From Strigamia acuminata (taxonomy: Eukaryota; Arthropoda; Chilopoda; Geophilomorpha; Linotaeniidae), in contig OX442317.1 of assembly GCA_949358305.1 (NCBI GenBank), forward strand, positions 8,374,186-8,438,185: DNA of 64,000 nucleotides. Reading direction: 5' to 3'. Shown in pieces: positions 50,629 through 61,141 of the stretch. A model generated the notes under the pieces. That model saw only the letters and a program-made list of their open reading frames with translations. It was not told where the DNA came from and made no database searches. A program made the position numbers and the translations under genes. Position 1 is the stretch's first letter; each line of letters opens with the position of its first letter.

Positions 50629-53355
50629 TTATTCATTATCGTGTTTGATCATATCAGAAACCTTTTCACCAATCATTTGACACGGAGCATTAGGATGGCC
50701 AGATACAATATTGGGCATAATTGATGCATCAGCAACTCTTAGACCCGTAATACCATGCACTCTGCAACAAATGACGAAACAGTTACTGTAGTTAAATATA
50801 AACAATTATTTCTGCACATAGATTACCTTAATTTGTGATCTACCACAGCCATATGGTCACTTGCCGGCCCCATTTTACATGTGCTGGTTGCACGATCAAG
50901 TGCTTGCAAAAGAACCTTAATCATGCACCTGAGGTAATCATCGGACCAAAGTGTGTGCAACGAGCACTCAGGAACAAGTCTCGAAACTTCCGTCTGAGCA
51001 CCATACTTCTGAAACGCTTCTGTCGCTGCAAGTTTCCTCACTAATTTAACTCCTTCGACTAATGTCTCAATATCCTCCGGATGAGACAAAAAATTGGGAT
51101 TTATAATGGGTAGATCGTGAGGATTCTTGCTCCTAAGAGTCACATACCCACGACTTTTAGGACGTATGACAACTGGAAGAAATGAAACGACATCTTGAGT
51201 TGGTGACGGCAAAAACGGAATTAAACGCTGAAATGTAGTGGTTAATTATTCGGTACTGCTGGAAATATCAATTTGTATTACAATACCTTTTACTTACAGG
51301 ATTAATATCTGATTTGAGTACTGGACTTATGTCGTCTGAATTAAAAAACACTTCAACATCTGGATAGTCGGTAACATTTTTGACGAGTTTAGATTGGTAA
51401 AAAAGAGTTCCTTCAAAGGCTGCGGGACAAGTCATGGGACCAGTCTTATTCGCATACCACTCGTCGAAGTATTTTTTAATACGGTATCGCCGAGCGTTGT
51501 AGCTGACTTTCTTATTTAAGATGTACGTTAGTCCGCCGAGAGACTGATGGTCTTGAAAGTGTTGTCCTACTCCTGGAAGATTTGCTACTACCGGAATCTG
51601 GAATTTGATTCAAACATCAATTCCAAATAACCTACCAGCATTTTGCAATGTTAACTTTTGTTTACGGTTGTTAAACCTTACTTTGAATTTTTTTAGTGTT
51701 TTCTTGGGTCCAATTCCTGACAGCATTAGCAATTGGGGACTATTGAAAACTCCTCCTGACACAATAACTTCCTTTCTTGCATTAACTCTACACTTGGTAG
51801 AATTTCTCGTGTATTCCACACCAGTAGCTCTCTTGTTTTCATCTACAACTACCTTTAAAATAACAAATAAGTTCTAAGTTCCAATAGACCAACAGTAACC
51901 ATTTACTCACCCTAGTTGCTAATGCGTGGGTCACAACGTCTAAGTTTGATCTTGACATAGCAGGTTTTAAATAACATGTGTAACTACTGCATCGAGAACC
52001 GTTTTTAAGAGTGAATGGTGGATACATGAAACCTGCGCAAATACAAGTAGTCCTCCACAAACATATAATACACTAGAACAGCGGTCGGCAATAGGCGGAC
52101 CGCGAAGGTTGAAACTTAGTAAGGTTTTTAAGTGTTTTTTTCTGGACCTCGATAAAAATGTTCAATAGTATCCGTACCCCAGTTAAAATTAATTGCCGAC
52201 TCCTGCACTAGAAAGTCACATTTCCTCAATTTGTGCCAAGTGCTTTAAAATACAACCTCATGGAATTGTAGCTGAAAAATAGCATTCATAACTTATTCCG
52301 TGTAAAAAATAATTTTTTGGAAAAAAAATTTTTTTGTTTGTTTTGTGCCTTTCCATAAAATCCAATCCCATCACCATATTGCAAAAATTAAAGTTTGAAA
52401 TTATATATCTGTAGTCAAAATTCCAAAAAGTTTGAGTTTTGGGACAAAATACACCACATTACATTGTTTGAGCAACGCTGGGTTAGATAATATTTGGTAA
52501 GAATTAAGATATTTACCAGTCTGTGTCCTTGCATTGCAGTCAACCAATCGTTGACCAATTTCAGTAGCAGCATCCTGAAAGACGCCCGCCATTGGTGTCT
52601 TGAATGATGGAATTGAAACTGTTATTGGACCACCTCTACTGTGATACTCAGCTGCATTAGAAATAACCAAAATTGGTTAATAATAATAAATTAATCGAAT
52701 ATGTACTTTGAATAATAAAATGTGCAAACCATCTTCCTTAAGATAAGGTAATTCGTAATCTTCTAACTTGAGAAAATAAGGCATGACTGCCGAATAATTC
52801 CATCCAGGATTTCCTAATTTCTCCCAGTTATCGTAATCCTTCCTATTTCCTCGAATCTGCACCATCGTATTGAGGGTACCCGTGCCACCTAACACTTTAC
52901 CGCGAGAGAAATGTAGTGTCTGATAAATTTTAAACATGTGAGTAACAATTTGCAATGCCAACATGAAATAAAAATAGATCGTCGGTTTTACTAACTCGGT
53001 TGTTGCGTATGCTGCAACAGTGTTTTTGTGGCGTTGATGTGTAATTCCAATCCATTTCAGTCCTCAGCGCATTTAATGCAATCAAAGGAATATTTGTCGT
53101 CTCCGGCGGCTCACCCCCAGCTTCTAACAACAATACTTCAACGTCGGCATCTTCAGAGAGTCTTGTAGCAACTACAGACCCAGTGGCACCAGCACCAACT
53201 AAAGGAAATTAATTTTTAATTATAAATATCAATTATAACTAGATAAAATTAATTTACTCACCTACGATGTAGTCGTAGTCTTTGTCCACGCATTTTGGTG
53301 AGCCAAAGTCAAATTTCACTACTAGAAGAAAAATCATAGATATTAAAAAAACCAT
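50629..53355 (-). CDS. GMC-family flavin oxidoreductase (glucose dehydrogenase-like), left copy, catalytic His replaced by Arg
   Basis: Nine exons join without frame error: 53355-53262, 53198-52996, 52919-52730, 52651-52517, 52032-51911, 51852-51682, 51597-51298, 51227-50827, 50761-50629. All introns are GT-AG, and the product is 582 residues, usual for animal GMC enzymes. An N-terminal hydrophobic stretch (1-13) suggests secretion. DYDYIV then VGAGATG (residues 32-38) is the FAD-binding GxGxx[13 protein letters not shown] (105-116) is GMC signature 1. [18 protein letters not shown] (338-355) is signature 2. The family oxidises alcohols, sugars or steroids with FAD. The first catalytic residue, a His before xxSTCKMG, is Arg517 here (codon 50894-50892), while the second-position His561 remains. 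Oxidase or dehydrogenase activity is therefore doubtful. The substrate cannot be told from sequence. Confidence 0.93.
52079..52205. mobile_element. 127-bp hAT-type MITE in intron 4 of the left GMC gene
   Basis: The ends CAGCGGTCGGCAA and TTGCCGACTCCTG form 13-bp inverted repeats with two mismatches. The 8-bp target duplication CACTAGAA is exact (52071-52078 and 52206-52213). The right GMC copy has the uninterrupted site (TACTAGAAAGTC near 56943). The element is non-autonomous. Confidence 0.92.
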
Positions 53356-53442
53356 AACGAATGGAAAATTGAAACAGGTTGAAAACAAAAACGGCCCTAG
53401 TATGTTTTTCTATCGTAACTTTGTTATTTATTATTTTAAGTA

Positions 53443-53525
53443 AGAATTTTTTCCTCTTTTCATTTATTAATAAATGAAAAGAGGAAAAAATTCTAGCACC
53501 TGAAGGAAATTTCCTTCAGGTGCTA
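53443..53525. repeat. Two abutting perfect palindromes upstream of the left GMC gene
   Basis: 53444-53493 is a perfect 50-bp inverted repeat centred on ATTAAT. It is followed at once by a perfect 32-bp palindrome at 53494-53525 centred on GAAATTTC. The matching promoter region of the right copy (about 60100-60155) has only one arm of each. The extra sequence is an inverted copy of local DNA. It lies about 90-170 bp upstream of the start codon. Confidence 0.95.
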
Positions 53526-53554
53526 CGAATGTTTCGTCATTTAGAATATATTTA

Positions 53555-53675
53555 TGATGACAACAAGTGGTAATTAACTTGACACTTTTTCTTTTTACTT
53601 TTTGGTCCTGGTTAAGGCCAAAAAAGAATTTTAAAAGTTTTCCCAAGAGACCGTTAAATTACAAAACATAATATA
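53555..53675. repeat. Truncated third copy of the GMC/phnX promoter segment
   Basis: The sequence from TGATGACAACAAGTGGTAAT to ACATAATATA matches 49531-49653 and 60413-60540. It stops sharply at 53675, where transposon-like sequence begins. In addition, about 230 bp present between the equivalent of 60183 and 60412 are missing here. Confidence 0.85.
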
Positions 53676-53840
53676 CAGGGGTGAGTCAAAAGTCTGGAAA
53701 CACCTTTTTTTCTTGAAAATGACTGAAGATATATCAATTCTATTGATGTAAGCATATAGGAAGTCGATGGTGGGCTATCCAGTGGTAATCTTAAATTTGA
53801 CCCGGAAGGTCATCTTCAAGGTCATTTACTTTCTAACTTT
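53676..53840 (+). mobile_element. Left end of a transposon-like sequence (CAGGGGTGAGTCAAAAGTCT)
   Basis: The GMC promoter homology breaks exactly at TATA followed by CAGGGGTGAGTCAAAAGTCT, the style of terminus found in Tc1/mariner-like elements that insert at TA. The following GGTCATCTTCAAGGTCATTT is also repeat-like. No inverted right end was found before 55320, so the element is truncated or the call is wrong. Confidence 0.4.
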
Positions 53841-55330
53841 TAAACTGTTTAAGATACAGCAAAATTTCCAATTACAAAGTTGTAGAGCACCATCAAATTA
53901 GTATTATCTAACTTATCTTAGTAACCTTAAGTTAAATGGTTAAATGGCACTTAACCAGGAGCTGATTGTTTCGTGCGTGATGCATTTACAACAGTTATTT
54001 CTCTATGTTGTAGACTGTAGCTGAGGGAAAAGCAATATGCCAACAAGTTTTATAATTCCAAAAACTATGATTTTTCTCTGTAAAATAATTCTTTCTTCAA
54101 TTTTTTTTTTCAAATAAATTTGTTATAACAAAAAGTAAGCATTGTTCCTGCCAAAACAACCGATAAACAAAGTAAAATTTGTTTTCCTGTCAAAACAACT
54201 GACAAACAAAACAAAACTTGTTTTATGGCATGCAAACTATACATAAACATTTATTTTGCAAATAAAATAAACATTTTATTATTAAATTCAAAAATATTAC
54301 TGAATTCTAATCACTTAAACACTCAAAACAAATAACAATAAGCAAAACTACTTCTACTTGTGGCAGTGCACAGCATCTAGATAAGGGTACGGTAAGAAGG
54401 CTCGGCCAATGGGAGTTAGGCCACTCACGTAGTAAGTTAGAGTATAGTTACCGGTAGTAATATATGAGTCACTATACTCGAGTTGTACTCAAAAAGGCAC
54501 CTCACAATGTGTACTCCCATTGGTCGAGCCAGTTTACTGGTGTAGTGATCCGGAAAAGTAGACCCAAACACCAGAATTGCATTACAATGTACAGACATTG
54601 TAATCGAATGCCTAGGCAACGGCCTAAAATTCAAACTTCCAGACGATGTAAGCAATAAGCACAACAAACATGAGTTTGACATTTTTTAATGTGTGAAACT
54701 TCATTTTAATGATGGAAATAACATTTTTTATTAAATAAAATCAAAATGCATTGTTGCTTGTAGCTAATGATCTATTAAAGATAAAAACTTCTACTTTTTT
54801 AAAAAGAAAGAGGGATGCCAGTTTAGTAAACCGACATATTTTTTTAATTTTTTTTCCAGATTAAAAGTTGACAATTTTGGGGTCGAAACAAAAGTGCGCG
54901 ATCTATTTCCACTCTATCAAAACGAACAAAACACATTTCCGTTCGTATTTCACGAACCATTAGGGCTAGAAATACGTTCTTTCTTTTAAAAGAAAGGTCG
55001 TTTTATTCTCCATCTTTTGATGTATTGTATTAATTTTTTGATGCATTTGAAAGTCCTTTATTTTAATGCCGAAAGTTGCCTTAAAAGTTTAATTGGCATC
55101 CATTTTATTTTTTGGATTTGCCTAGGATCAGTCACATGACGCAATGGGGGCGTGTTTTGCAGTTGTGACGTCAAGTTTAAAAAAACTTTTCTAAAACTTG
55201 AGTTGTAGAAAAATCCGCCATCTTGTTTTGAGTACTAGAAAACCTTTGGTAGTGTGAACACAGGTTTTCTACAAAAGTGGCGGGTTTTGTACAAAAGTGG
55301 TTTAAGTGTAAACATAGCATAAGTTATATT
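53841..55330. other. Spacer between the two GMC copies
   Basis: No gene is supported. It holds a foldback element (54399-54530). At about 55190-55320 it holds sequence related to the TTCTACAAAAGTGGTTTAAG terminus of the element at 62894-63118. The right-copy homology resumes near 55330. Confidence 0.45.
54399..54530. repeat. Foldback MITE-like element with 18-bp ends
   Basis: GGCTCGGCCAATGGGAGT (54399-54416) and ACTCCCATTGGTCGAGCC (54513-54530) are inverted with a single mismatch. The intervening sequence has further weak inverse pairing. There is no ORF. Confidence 0.6.
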
Positions 55331-55743
55331 TAGTATTTATTTATTTGTAAGTGAACGTATTACTTTCTTAAATGATAGCAAAAAACTGATTCGTATAATC
55401 CATTTTCCCTCATAAATAAATTGATAAAGTTAACTGATCGATTGACCAATTATTTATTATCGTGTTTGATCATATCAGAAGCCTTTTCACCAATCATCTG
55501 ACAAGCAGCAGTAGGATGGCCAGACACAATATTGGGCATAATTGATGCATCGGCAACTCTCAGACCCATAATACCATGCACTCTGCAACAAATAACGACA
55601 TAGTTACTATAGTTAAATACAAACAATTGTTTCTGCACATAGATTACCTTAACCTGTGATCTACCACAGCCATATGGTCACTTGCCGGCCCCATTTTACA
55701 TGTGCTGGTTGCATGATCAAGTTGTTGCAAAAGAACCTTAACC

Positions 55744-55782
55744 ATGCACCTGAGGTATGCACCTGAGGTATGCACCTGAGGT
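55744..55782. repeat. Three tandem copies of a 13-bp word causing the frameshift
   Basis: ATGCACCTGAGGT is present three times head to tail. The left paralog has it once, at the matching place near 50924-50936. The two extra copies add 26 bp. Confidence 0.95.
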
Positions 55783-57146
55783 ATGCATCGGACCAAAGTG
55801 TGTGCAACGAGCACTGAGGTACAAGTTTCGATACTTCCGTCTTAGCACCATATTTCTGAAACGCTTCTGTCGCAGCAAGTTTCCTCACAAATTTAACTCC
55901 TTCGACTAACGTCTCAATATCTTCCGGATGAGACAAAAAATTGGGATTTATAATGGGGTAATCGAGAGGATTATTGCTCCTAAGAGTCACATATCCACGA
56001 CTTTTAGGACGTAGGACAAGTGGAAGAAATGAAATGACATCTTCAGTTGGTGACGGCAACAATGGTAATAAACGCTGAAATTTAGTGGTTAATTATTCAG
56101 TATTGCTGAAATATCAATTTAAACAACAGTAGGTTTATTTACAGGATTAATATCTGGTTTGAGTACTGGACTCATGTCGTCTGAATTGAAAAACACTTCA
56201 ATATCTGGATAGTCGGTAACATTTTTGACGAGTTTAGATTCGTAAAAAAGAACTCCTTCAAAAGCCGCAGGACAAGTCATGGGACCAGTCTTATTCGCAT
56301 ACCACTCGTCCAAGTATTTTTTAATACGGTATCGCCGAGCGTTGTAGCTGACTTTCTTATTTAAGATGTACGTTAGTCCGTCAATAGTCTGATGGTCTTG
56401 AAGGTGTTGTCCTACTCCTGGAAGATTTGCTACTACCGGAATCTGGAATTTGATTCAAACATCAATGCCAAGTAACTCTCAGTCAGTCTTTGTGTATTGT
56501 TTTTCCTACAAGCAATGTAAACTTTTGCTTACAGTTGTTAAACCTTACTTTGAATTTTTTTAATGTTTTCTTGGGTCCAATTCCTGACAGCATTAGCAAT
56601 TGGGGACTATTGAAAGTTCCTCCTGACACAATAACTTCCTTTCTTGCATTAACTCTACACTTTGTAGAATTTCTCGTGTATTCTACACCAGTAGCTCTCT
56701 TGTTTTCATCTACAACTACCTTTAAAATAATAAATAAGTGATGAATCTACATATAATAGATCAACAGTAACCATTTACTAACCCTAGTTGCTAATGCGTG
56801 GGTCACAACGTCTAAGTTTGATCTTGACATAGCAGGTTTTAAAAAACATGTGTAACTACTGCATCGGGAACCGTTTTTAAGAGTGAACGGTGGTTGCATG
56901 AAACCTGCACAAATACAAGTAGTCTTCCACAAAGATATAATATACTAGAAAGTCACATTTCCTCAATTTGTGCCAAGTGCACGTCCGACGTGAACGTACT
57001 ATTTTCATGACGCGTTGTGATTGGTTGAGAGATGCATTGAAATACGAACTGAAAATAAACAGTTTGGTCTACTTTGCCAAAAACGGATTAGATTAGGTCG
57101 GGGGGGGGAGGGGGGTCAAAAGGGGCTACGCCATTAAAACCTAGAG

Positions 57147-57832
57147 CAGGGGTTCCCAAACTTTATATAGCATCGCGCCCCATTTTTAAGCAAGGCGATC
57201 TTCCGCGCCCTACTTCATTTACCAGTGCATTAAATTTTTCAAAAATGAACTACCGTACCGCCCCGTTTAAACGCCCGGGCGTTTAATTTTTTTTTCAGTC
57301 GCTTCCCGGGCGCCAATTTGAAACCCGGCGCTAAATTGAACCCGGCGCATTCTCGAAAATTTGCCGATTTTTCACAAAAAATGTCGATAATTCGGCAAAA
57401 ATCACAGATTTTTTGGGAACAATTCAGTGAACCGCCGATGACGGCCAGGTGCTAAAACTGGGCCGACGCTTTATTGAACTGGGGCGTTTAAACGGGGCAG
57501 TACAGTACTAAAAAGAAAAAAAAAATCCATATAACATTGCATACAATTTTATACAATTTTACATATATCTTACTAGTAATTGTATCAGCATGAAGGCTTA
57601 TTTATTAGCCATTTATCCATAACAGAATTGAGCACACAAACTGAAATGGATTTGAATTTGGCAGTTGTGTATTGTCTAGATAGAATAGACTCTTCTAGAC
57701 GACAAGATAAGTGCAGTATTGTAGCGGGAGGGCGTCATAATTGTAAAAATTAAAAAAAAAAAAAAAAATTTGTGAGCAATGCGTCGCGCCCCACCAAAAA
57801 TCAGCTCGCGCCTCACCGTTTGGGAAACGCTG
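57147..57832. mobile_element. 686-bp non-autonomous hAT element nested in the larger insertion
   Basis: The ends CAGGGGTTCCCAAACTTT and CCGTTTGGGAAACGCTG are inverted and of hAT type. The flanking 8-mers ACCTAGAG and ACCAAGAG form a target duplication with one mismatch. Subterminal CGCGCCCCA words occur near both ends. It contains another element at 57253-57505. Confidence 0.88.
57253..57505. mobile_element. 253-bp TA-flanked MITE nested inside the hAT element
   Basis: The ends CCGTACCGCCCCGTTTAAAC and GTTTAAACGGGGCAGTACAG are inverted over more than 20 bp with two mismatches. TA flanks both sides (57251-57252, 57506-57507), the target pattern of Tc1/mariner-like elements. The interior is rich in GGCGC words and has no ORF. 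Confidence 0.88.
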
Positions 57833-58009
57833 ACCAAGAGAACATCCAATTTGAGAAAACTTACGTTGAGTAAACGAATCAACATCAAAGGATCTCAGCC
57901 AATCACACAGCATCATGAAAATAAAGGGTTTCATTTATTTGTACACAATTTTCCCTTATTTTTACACTAAAAAAATTAATTTTACACGACCCCTGCCTTC
58001 TTTTTTCTA

Positions 58010-58030
58010 CCTAACCTAACCTAACCTAAC
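58010..58030. repeat. Short interstitial telomere-type repeat (CCTAA)4
   Basis: Four perfect CCTAA units plus one base are visible, equal to TTAGG on the minus strand, the telomere motif of many arthropods. The run lies inside the transposon insertion. Confidence 0.8.
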
Positions 58031-58220
58031 TTAAACCAGTCTTTGATGTGTATGAATTTATTTTGTGTAAAAATAAGGGAAAATAGTGGTAATACTCAGA
58101 CATTTAGTGTAAGTCAGGAATTTTTAGTGTAAAAAATAAGGAAAAATAATGTACAAATAATTTAATCCCGAAAATAATACGTCACGTCGGACTTAAACCT
58201 AGCCACTGCCTATAATTTTA

Positions 58221-58900
58221 GCTGAAAAATAGCAGTCATAACTTATTCCATGTAAAAAATATTTTTTTGAAAAAAAACTTTTTTTTTGTTTGTTTTGTGC
58301 CTTTCATGGTAACCAGTCCCCAGGCTGCCATGGCGAACACCATACCAGTCATACTATGACTGGTATGTTACTTGGTAGTTGAGTTATTCTTGTTTGTTGC
58401 TGACCAATGTGAGATGCTTTGTTGCTTTGATTTTTACACAATAAGCAGAATTTTTGCCAAATTTAACAAGTGCTCAATATGTCAAATAATGCCAAAAGGG
58501 GAAGATTTCAATGGCATTTTAAGGATGCAATAAAAAATGCACTTTTCCTTTATGTAATGCCATTGATACAGATTCGTTTAATTTATTGGGGTGAAAACTG
58601 TCAAAATTTTTGTTATTAATTTCCTTAAGCTATTGTATAAACCTGAAAAGTATTCAGGGTTGTTTATGAAACTGTATTATATAAATGACTATTTTATCCT
58701 TATTAACAGCGCGCGAGAGGAGCGAGAGCTGCGCAAGCGCATTGTATTGCAGGCAAGTGATCGGTGATGGTACTGGTAACAAGAGCACCTCACAACTGCA
58801 ACACAACCGCTTTACAATTCAATTGACATAGAAAAAAAATTTAAGTTTCATCCCCTGGCTGAAAAATAGCATTCAGAACTCATTCCGTGTGAAAAATAAT
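58221..58900. repeat. Direct duplication of an intron segment around about 600 bp of extra DNA
   Basis: The word GCTGAAAAATAGCA and its following about 45 bases occur at 58221 and again at 58858. The left paralog has a single copy at 52270. The DNA between includes a hairpin (ATACCAGTCAT / ATGACTGGTAT, about 58350-58374). The origin is unclear. Confidence 0.7.
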
Positions 58901-59217
58901 TTTTTGGAAAACAAAATTCTAAAAAAAAATTACTTTTGGAACAAAATATACCACAATACATGGTTTGAGAATCGCTGGGTTAAATAATATTTGGTAAGGA
59001 CTCGTTTTAAGCCTAAGAATTAAGATATTTACCAGTCTGAGTCCTTGCATTGTAGTCAACCGGTCGTTGACCAATTTCAACAGCAGCATCCTGAAAGACG
59101 CGCGCCATTGGTGTCTTGAATGATGGAATTGAAACGGATATTGGACCACCTCTACTGTGATACTTAGCTGCATTAGAAATAAACAAAATTGGTTAATAAT
59201 AATAAATTAGTCGAATA

Positions 59218-59317
59218 CAGTCGAAACTCTTAATAACGAATCGCAAGGGACCCAAAAAATCAATTCGTTATATCGATAATTTGTTATATCGCGATTCGTT
59301 ATAAAGAGTTTCAACTG
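59218..59317. mobile_element. 100-bp pogo/Tc1-type MITE in intron 3 of the right GMC copy
   Basis: CAGTCGAAACTCTTAATAAC and GTTATAAAGAGTTTCAACTG are inverted ends, with TA on both sides (59216-59217, 59318-59319). The left paralog has the empty site near 52700 (GAATATGTACTTTG). CGATAT/ATATCG words inside make it almost a full hairpin. Confidence 0.9.
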
Positions 59318-59973
59318 TATTTGATTTGGAGAATTAAATGTGCAAACCATCTTCTTTAGCATAAGGTAATTCATAATCTTCTATCTTAAGAAAATAAGGC
59401 ATAACTGCCGAATAATTCCATCCAGGATTTCCTAATTTCTCCCAGTTATCGTAATCCTTCCTATTTCCTCGAGTGTACACCATCGTATTGAGGGTGCCCG
59501 TGCCACCTAACACTTTACCGCGAAATAAATGTAGCGTCTGATGAAATTTCAACATATCAGTAACAATTTGCAATGCCAACATGAAATAAAAATGGATCGT
59601 CGGTTTTACTAACTCGGTTGTTGCGTATGCTACAACAGTGTTTTTGTGGCGTTGATGTGTGATTCCAATCCATTTCAGTCCTCAGCGCATTTAATGCGAT
59701 CAAAGGAATATTTGTCGTCTCCGGCGGCTCACCCCCAGCTTCTAACAACAATACTTCAACGTCGGCATCTTCAGAGAGTCTTGTAGCAACTACAGACCCA
59801 GTGGCACCCGCACCAACTAAAAGAAATCAATTTTTAATTATAAACATCAATTATAATTAGATAAATTTAATTTACTCACCTACGATGTAGTCGTAGTCTT
59901 TGTCCACGCATTTTGGTGAGCCAAACTCAATTTTCACTACTAGAAGAAAAATCATTGATATTAAAAAATCCAT

Positions 59974-61117
59974 AATGAATGGAAAATTGAAACAGGTTGA
60001 AAACAAAAACGGCCCTAGCGAGTCGACAGTTAAATACTTGTATAATTTGGATTTATAACATCGCGTATGTTCTTCTTTTGTAACTTTGTTATTTGTTATT
60101 TTAAGTTAGAATTGTTTCCTTTTTGTTGCCCTAAAATTTCCTTCAGGTGCTACGAATGTTTCGTCATTTAAAATATATTTTTTAATCGTGTACCCACGTT
60201 GTTGAAATAATTTTATTTAAACTTCGCGACTTACTTCATTTCCTGACGATTGGTGTCTACTGAGCTGATGTAAGGTGAACCAGAAAGGTAATTTTCCAAT
60301 TGATCGTTGATTACAGCCGTGATGAACGTCTCAAATCGATGAGATTATCTCGGAGCACTCGGACCGAGTTATGGTTTTGATTTTGTTTTGAATTTATTTC
60401 ATGAACGCCATCTGATGACAACAAGTGGTAATTAACTTGACACTTTTTCTTTTTACTTTTCAGTCCTGGTTAAGGCCACGAAAGAATTTTACAAATTTTT
60501 CCAAGAGACCGTTAACAAAACGTAATATATAAGTAGAAAGTATAAAATTGTAATATAAAAATGTAATTTCTTCATAAATCGGTAATAATCTCTTATTCCG
60601 TTTTCAATCTACTCAAATACAGGCGCTGAACCAGGAGCTGCGAAAGATAAGCGGAAGGTAATGCCGCGTGAACGTATATCTTCGATTTTCTCTTTCTTTT
60701 TAATTTTTTTACTGTTTAAAGAATAATGTTTCTCCACTTTGCACTTTCATCACTAACATTCACCATTTGCACTCTCATAACGATCGGATTTCAGAGAGCG
60801 TTAAGTCACTCCTGGTTTAGAATGCTTGCTGCCATCTCGCGGTCCATCCACACACTATTACCGATGTCTATTTATTTTATTTATTTTATATATATTTTTT
60901 TAAGAAGAAATAAAGACATTTATTCCTACCTAACGAACATTTTTCTCACATAAATATTATATCCTTTTTTTCGTAACACTTTTTTTTCCGTGACGTAACA
61001 TTTACAGCTCGAACTTGGATCCCTTTGAACACCCACGTGATAACATTCACATGGTTTACCTTGGAAAGTTTATTGACACGAATTTCTGCATCCGCCGTTG
61101 TGGTTGATGCGTTCCCA
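59974..61117. promoter_or_regulatory. Shared head-to-head promoter region of the right GMC copy and phnX
   Basis: The GMC start codon (59973, minus strand) and the phnX start region (61118/61142, plus strand) point away from each other across about 1.15 kb. Large parts of this interval are repeated at 49310-50180 and 53400-53675, so the promoter was duplicated with the genes. A possible acceptor (TTTACAG, 61001-61007) suggests a spliced 5' leader for phnX. A short upstream ORF begins at ATG 61051. No core promoter motif could be fixed. Confidence 0.55.
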
Positions 61118-61141
61118 ATGAATCTGTTAAACGTTCCGTCA

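Larger units (their letters stand above)
56981..58194. mobile_element. About 1.2-kb inverted-repeat element in intron 4 of the right GMC copy
   Basis: The left end CGTCCGACGTGAACGTACTA pairs with an inverted right end (TACGTCACGTCGGACTT). Subterminal TGATTGGTTGAGA / TCTCAGCCAATCA also pair. The left paralog lacks the insertion: GTGCCAAGTGC there runs straight into the intron sequence that follows. No transposase is recognisable. A hAT element and a TA-type MITE are nested inside. Confidence 0.75.
55450..59973 (-). pseudogene. GMC-family flavin oxidoreductase, right copy, frameshifted in exon 8
   Basis: Nine exons match the left copy one to one: 59973-59880, 59816-59614, 59537-59348, 59167-59033, 56904-56783, 56719-56549, 56442-56143, 56074-55648, 55582-55450. 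Eight have identical lengths. Exon 8 is 427 bp instead of 401 because two extra copies of a 13-bp word sit at 55744-55782. The +26 shifts the frame just before the catalytic His and meets a stop at 55663-55661, giving about 542 residues without the active-site end. The His codon itself (55715-55713) is preserved, as are the FAD-binding motif and signature motifs. The terminal exon also differs: HPTAA instead of HPNAP. Intron 4 is swollen by nested transposons. An assembly or allele error in the 13-bp repeat would turn this back into an intact gene. Confidence 0.88.

Noticed and set aside
55744-55782. Rescue of the right GMC frame by splicing out a 26-base intron (CAG/GTGCAT words)
   Set aside because: Twenty-six bases is far below the intron sizes seen here, and the words merely reflect the 13-bp repeat.
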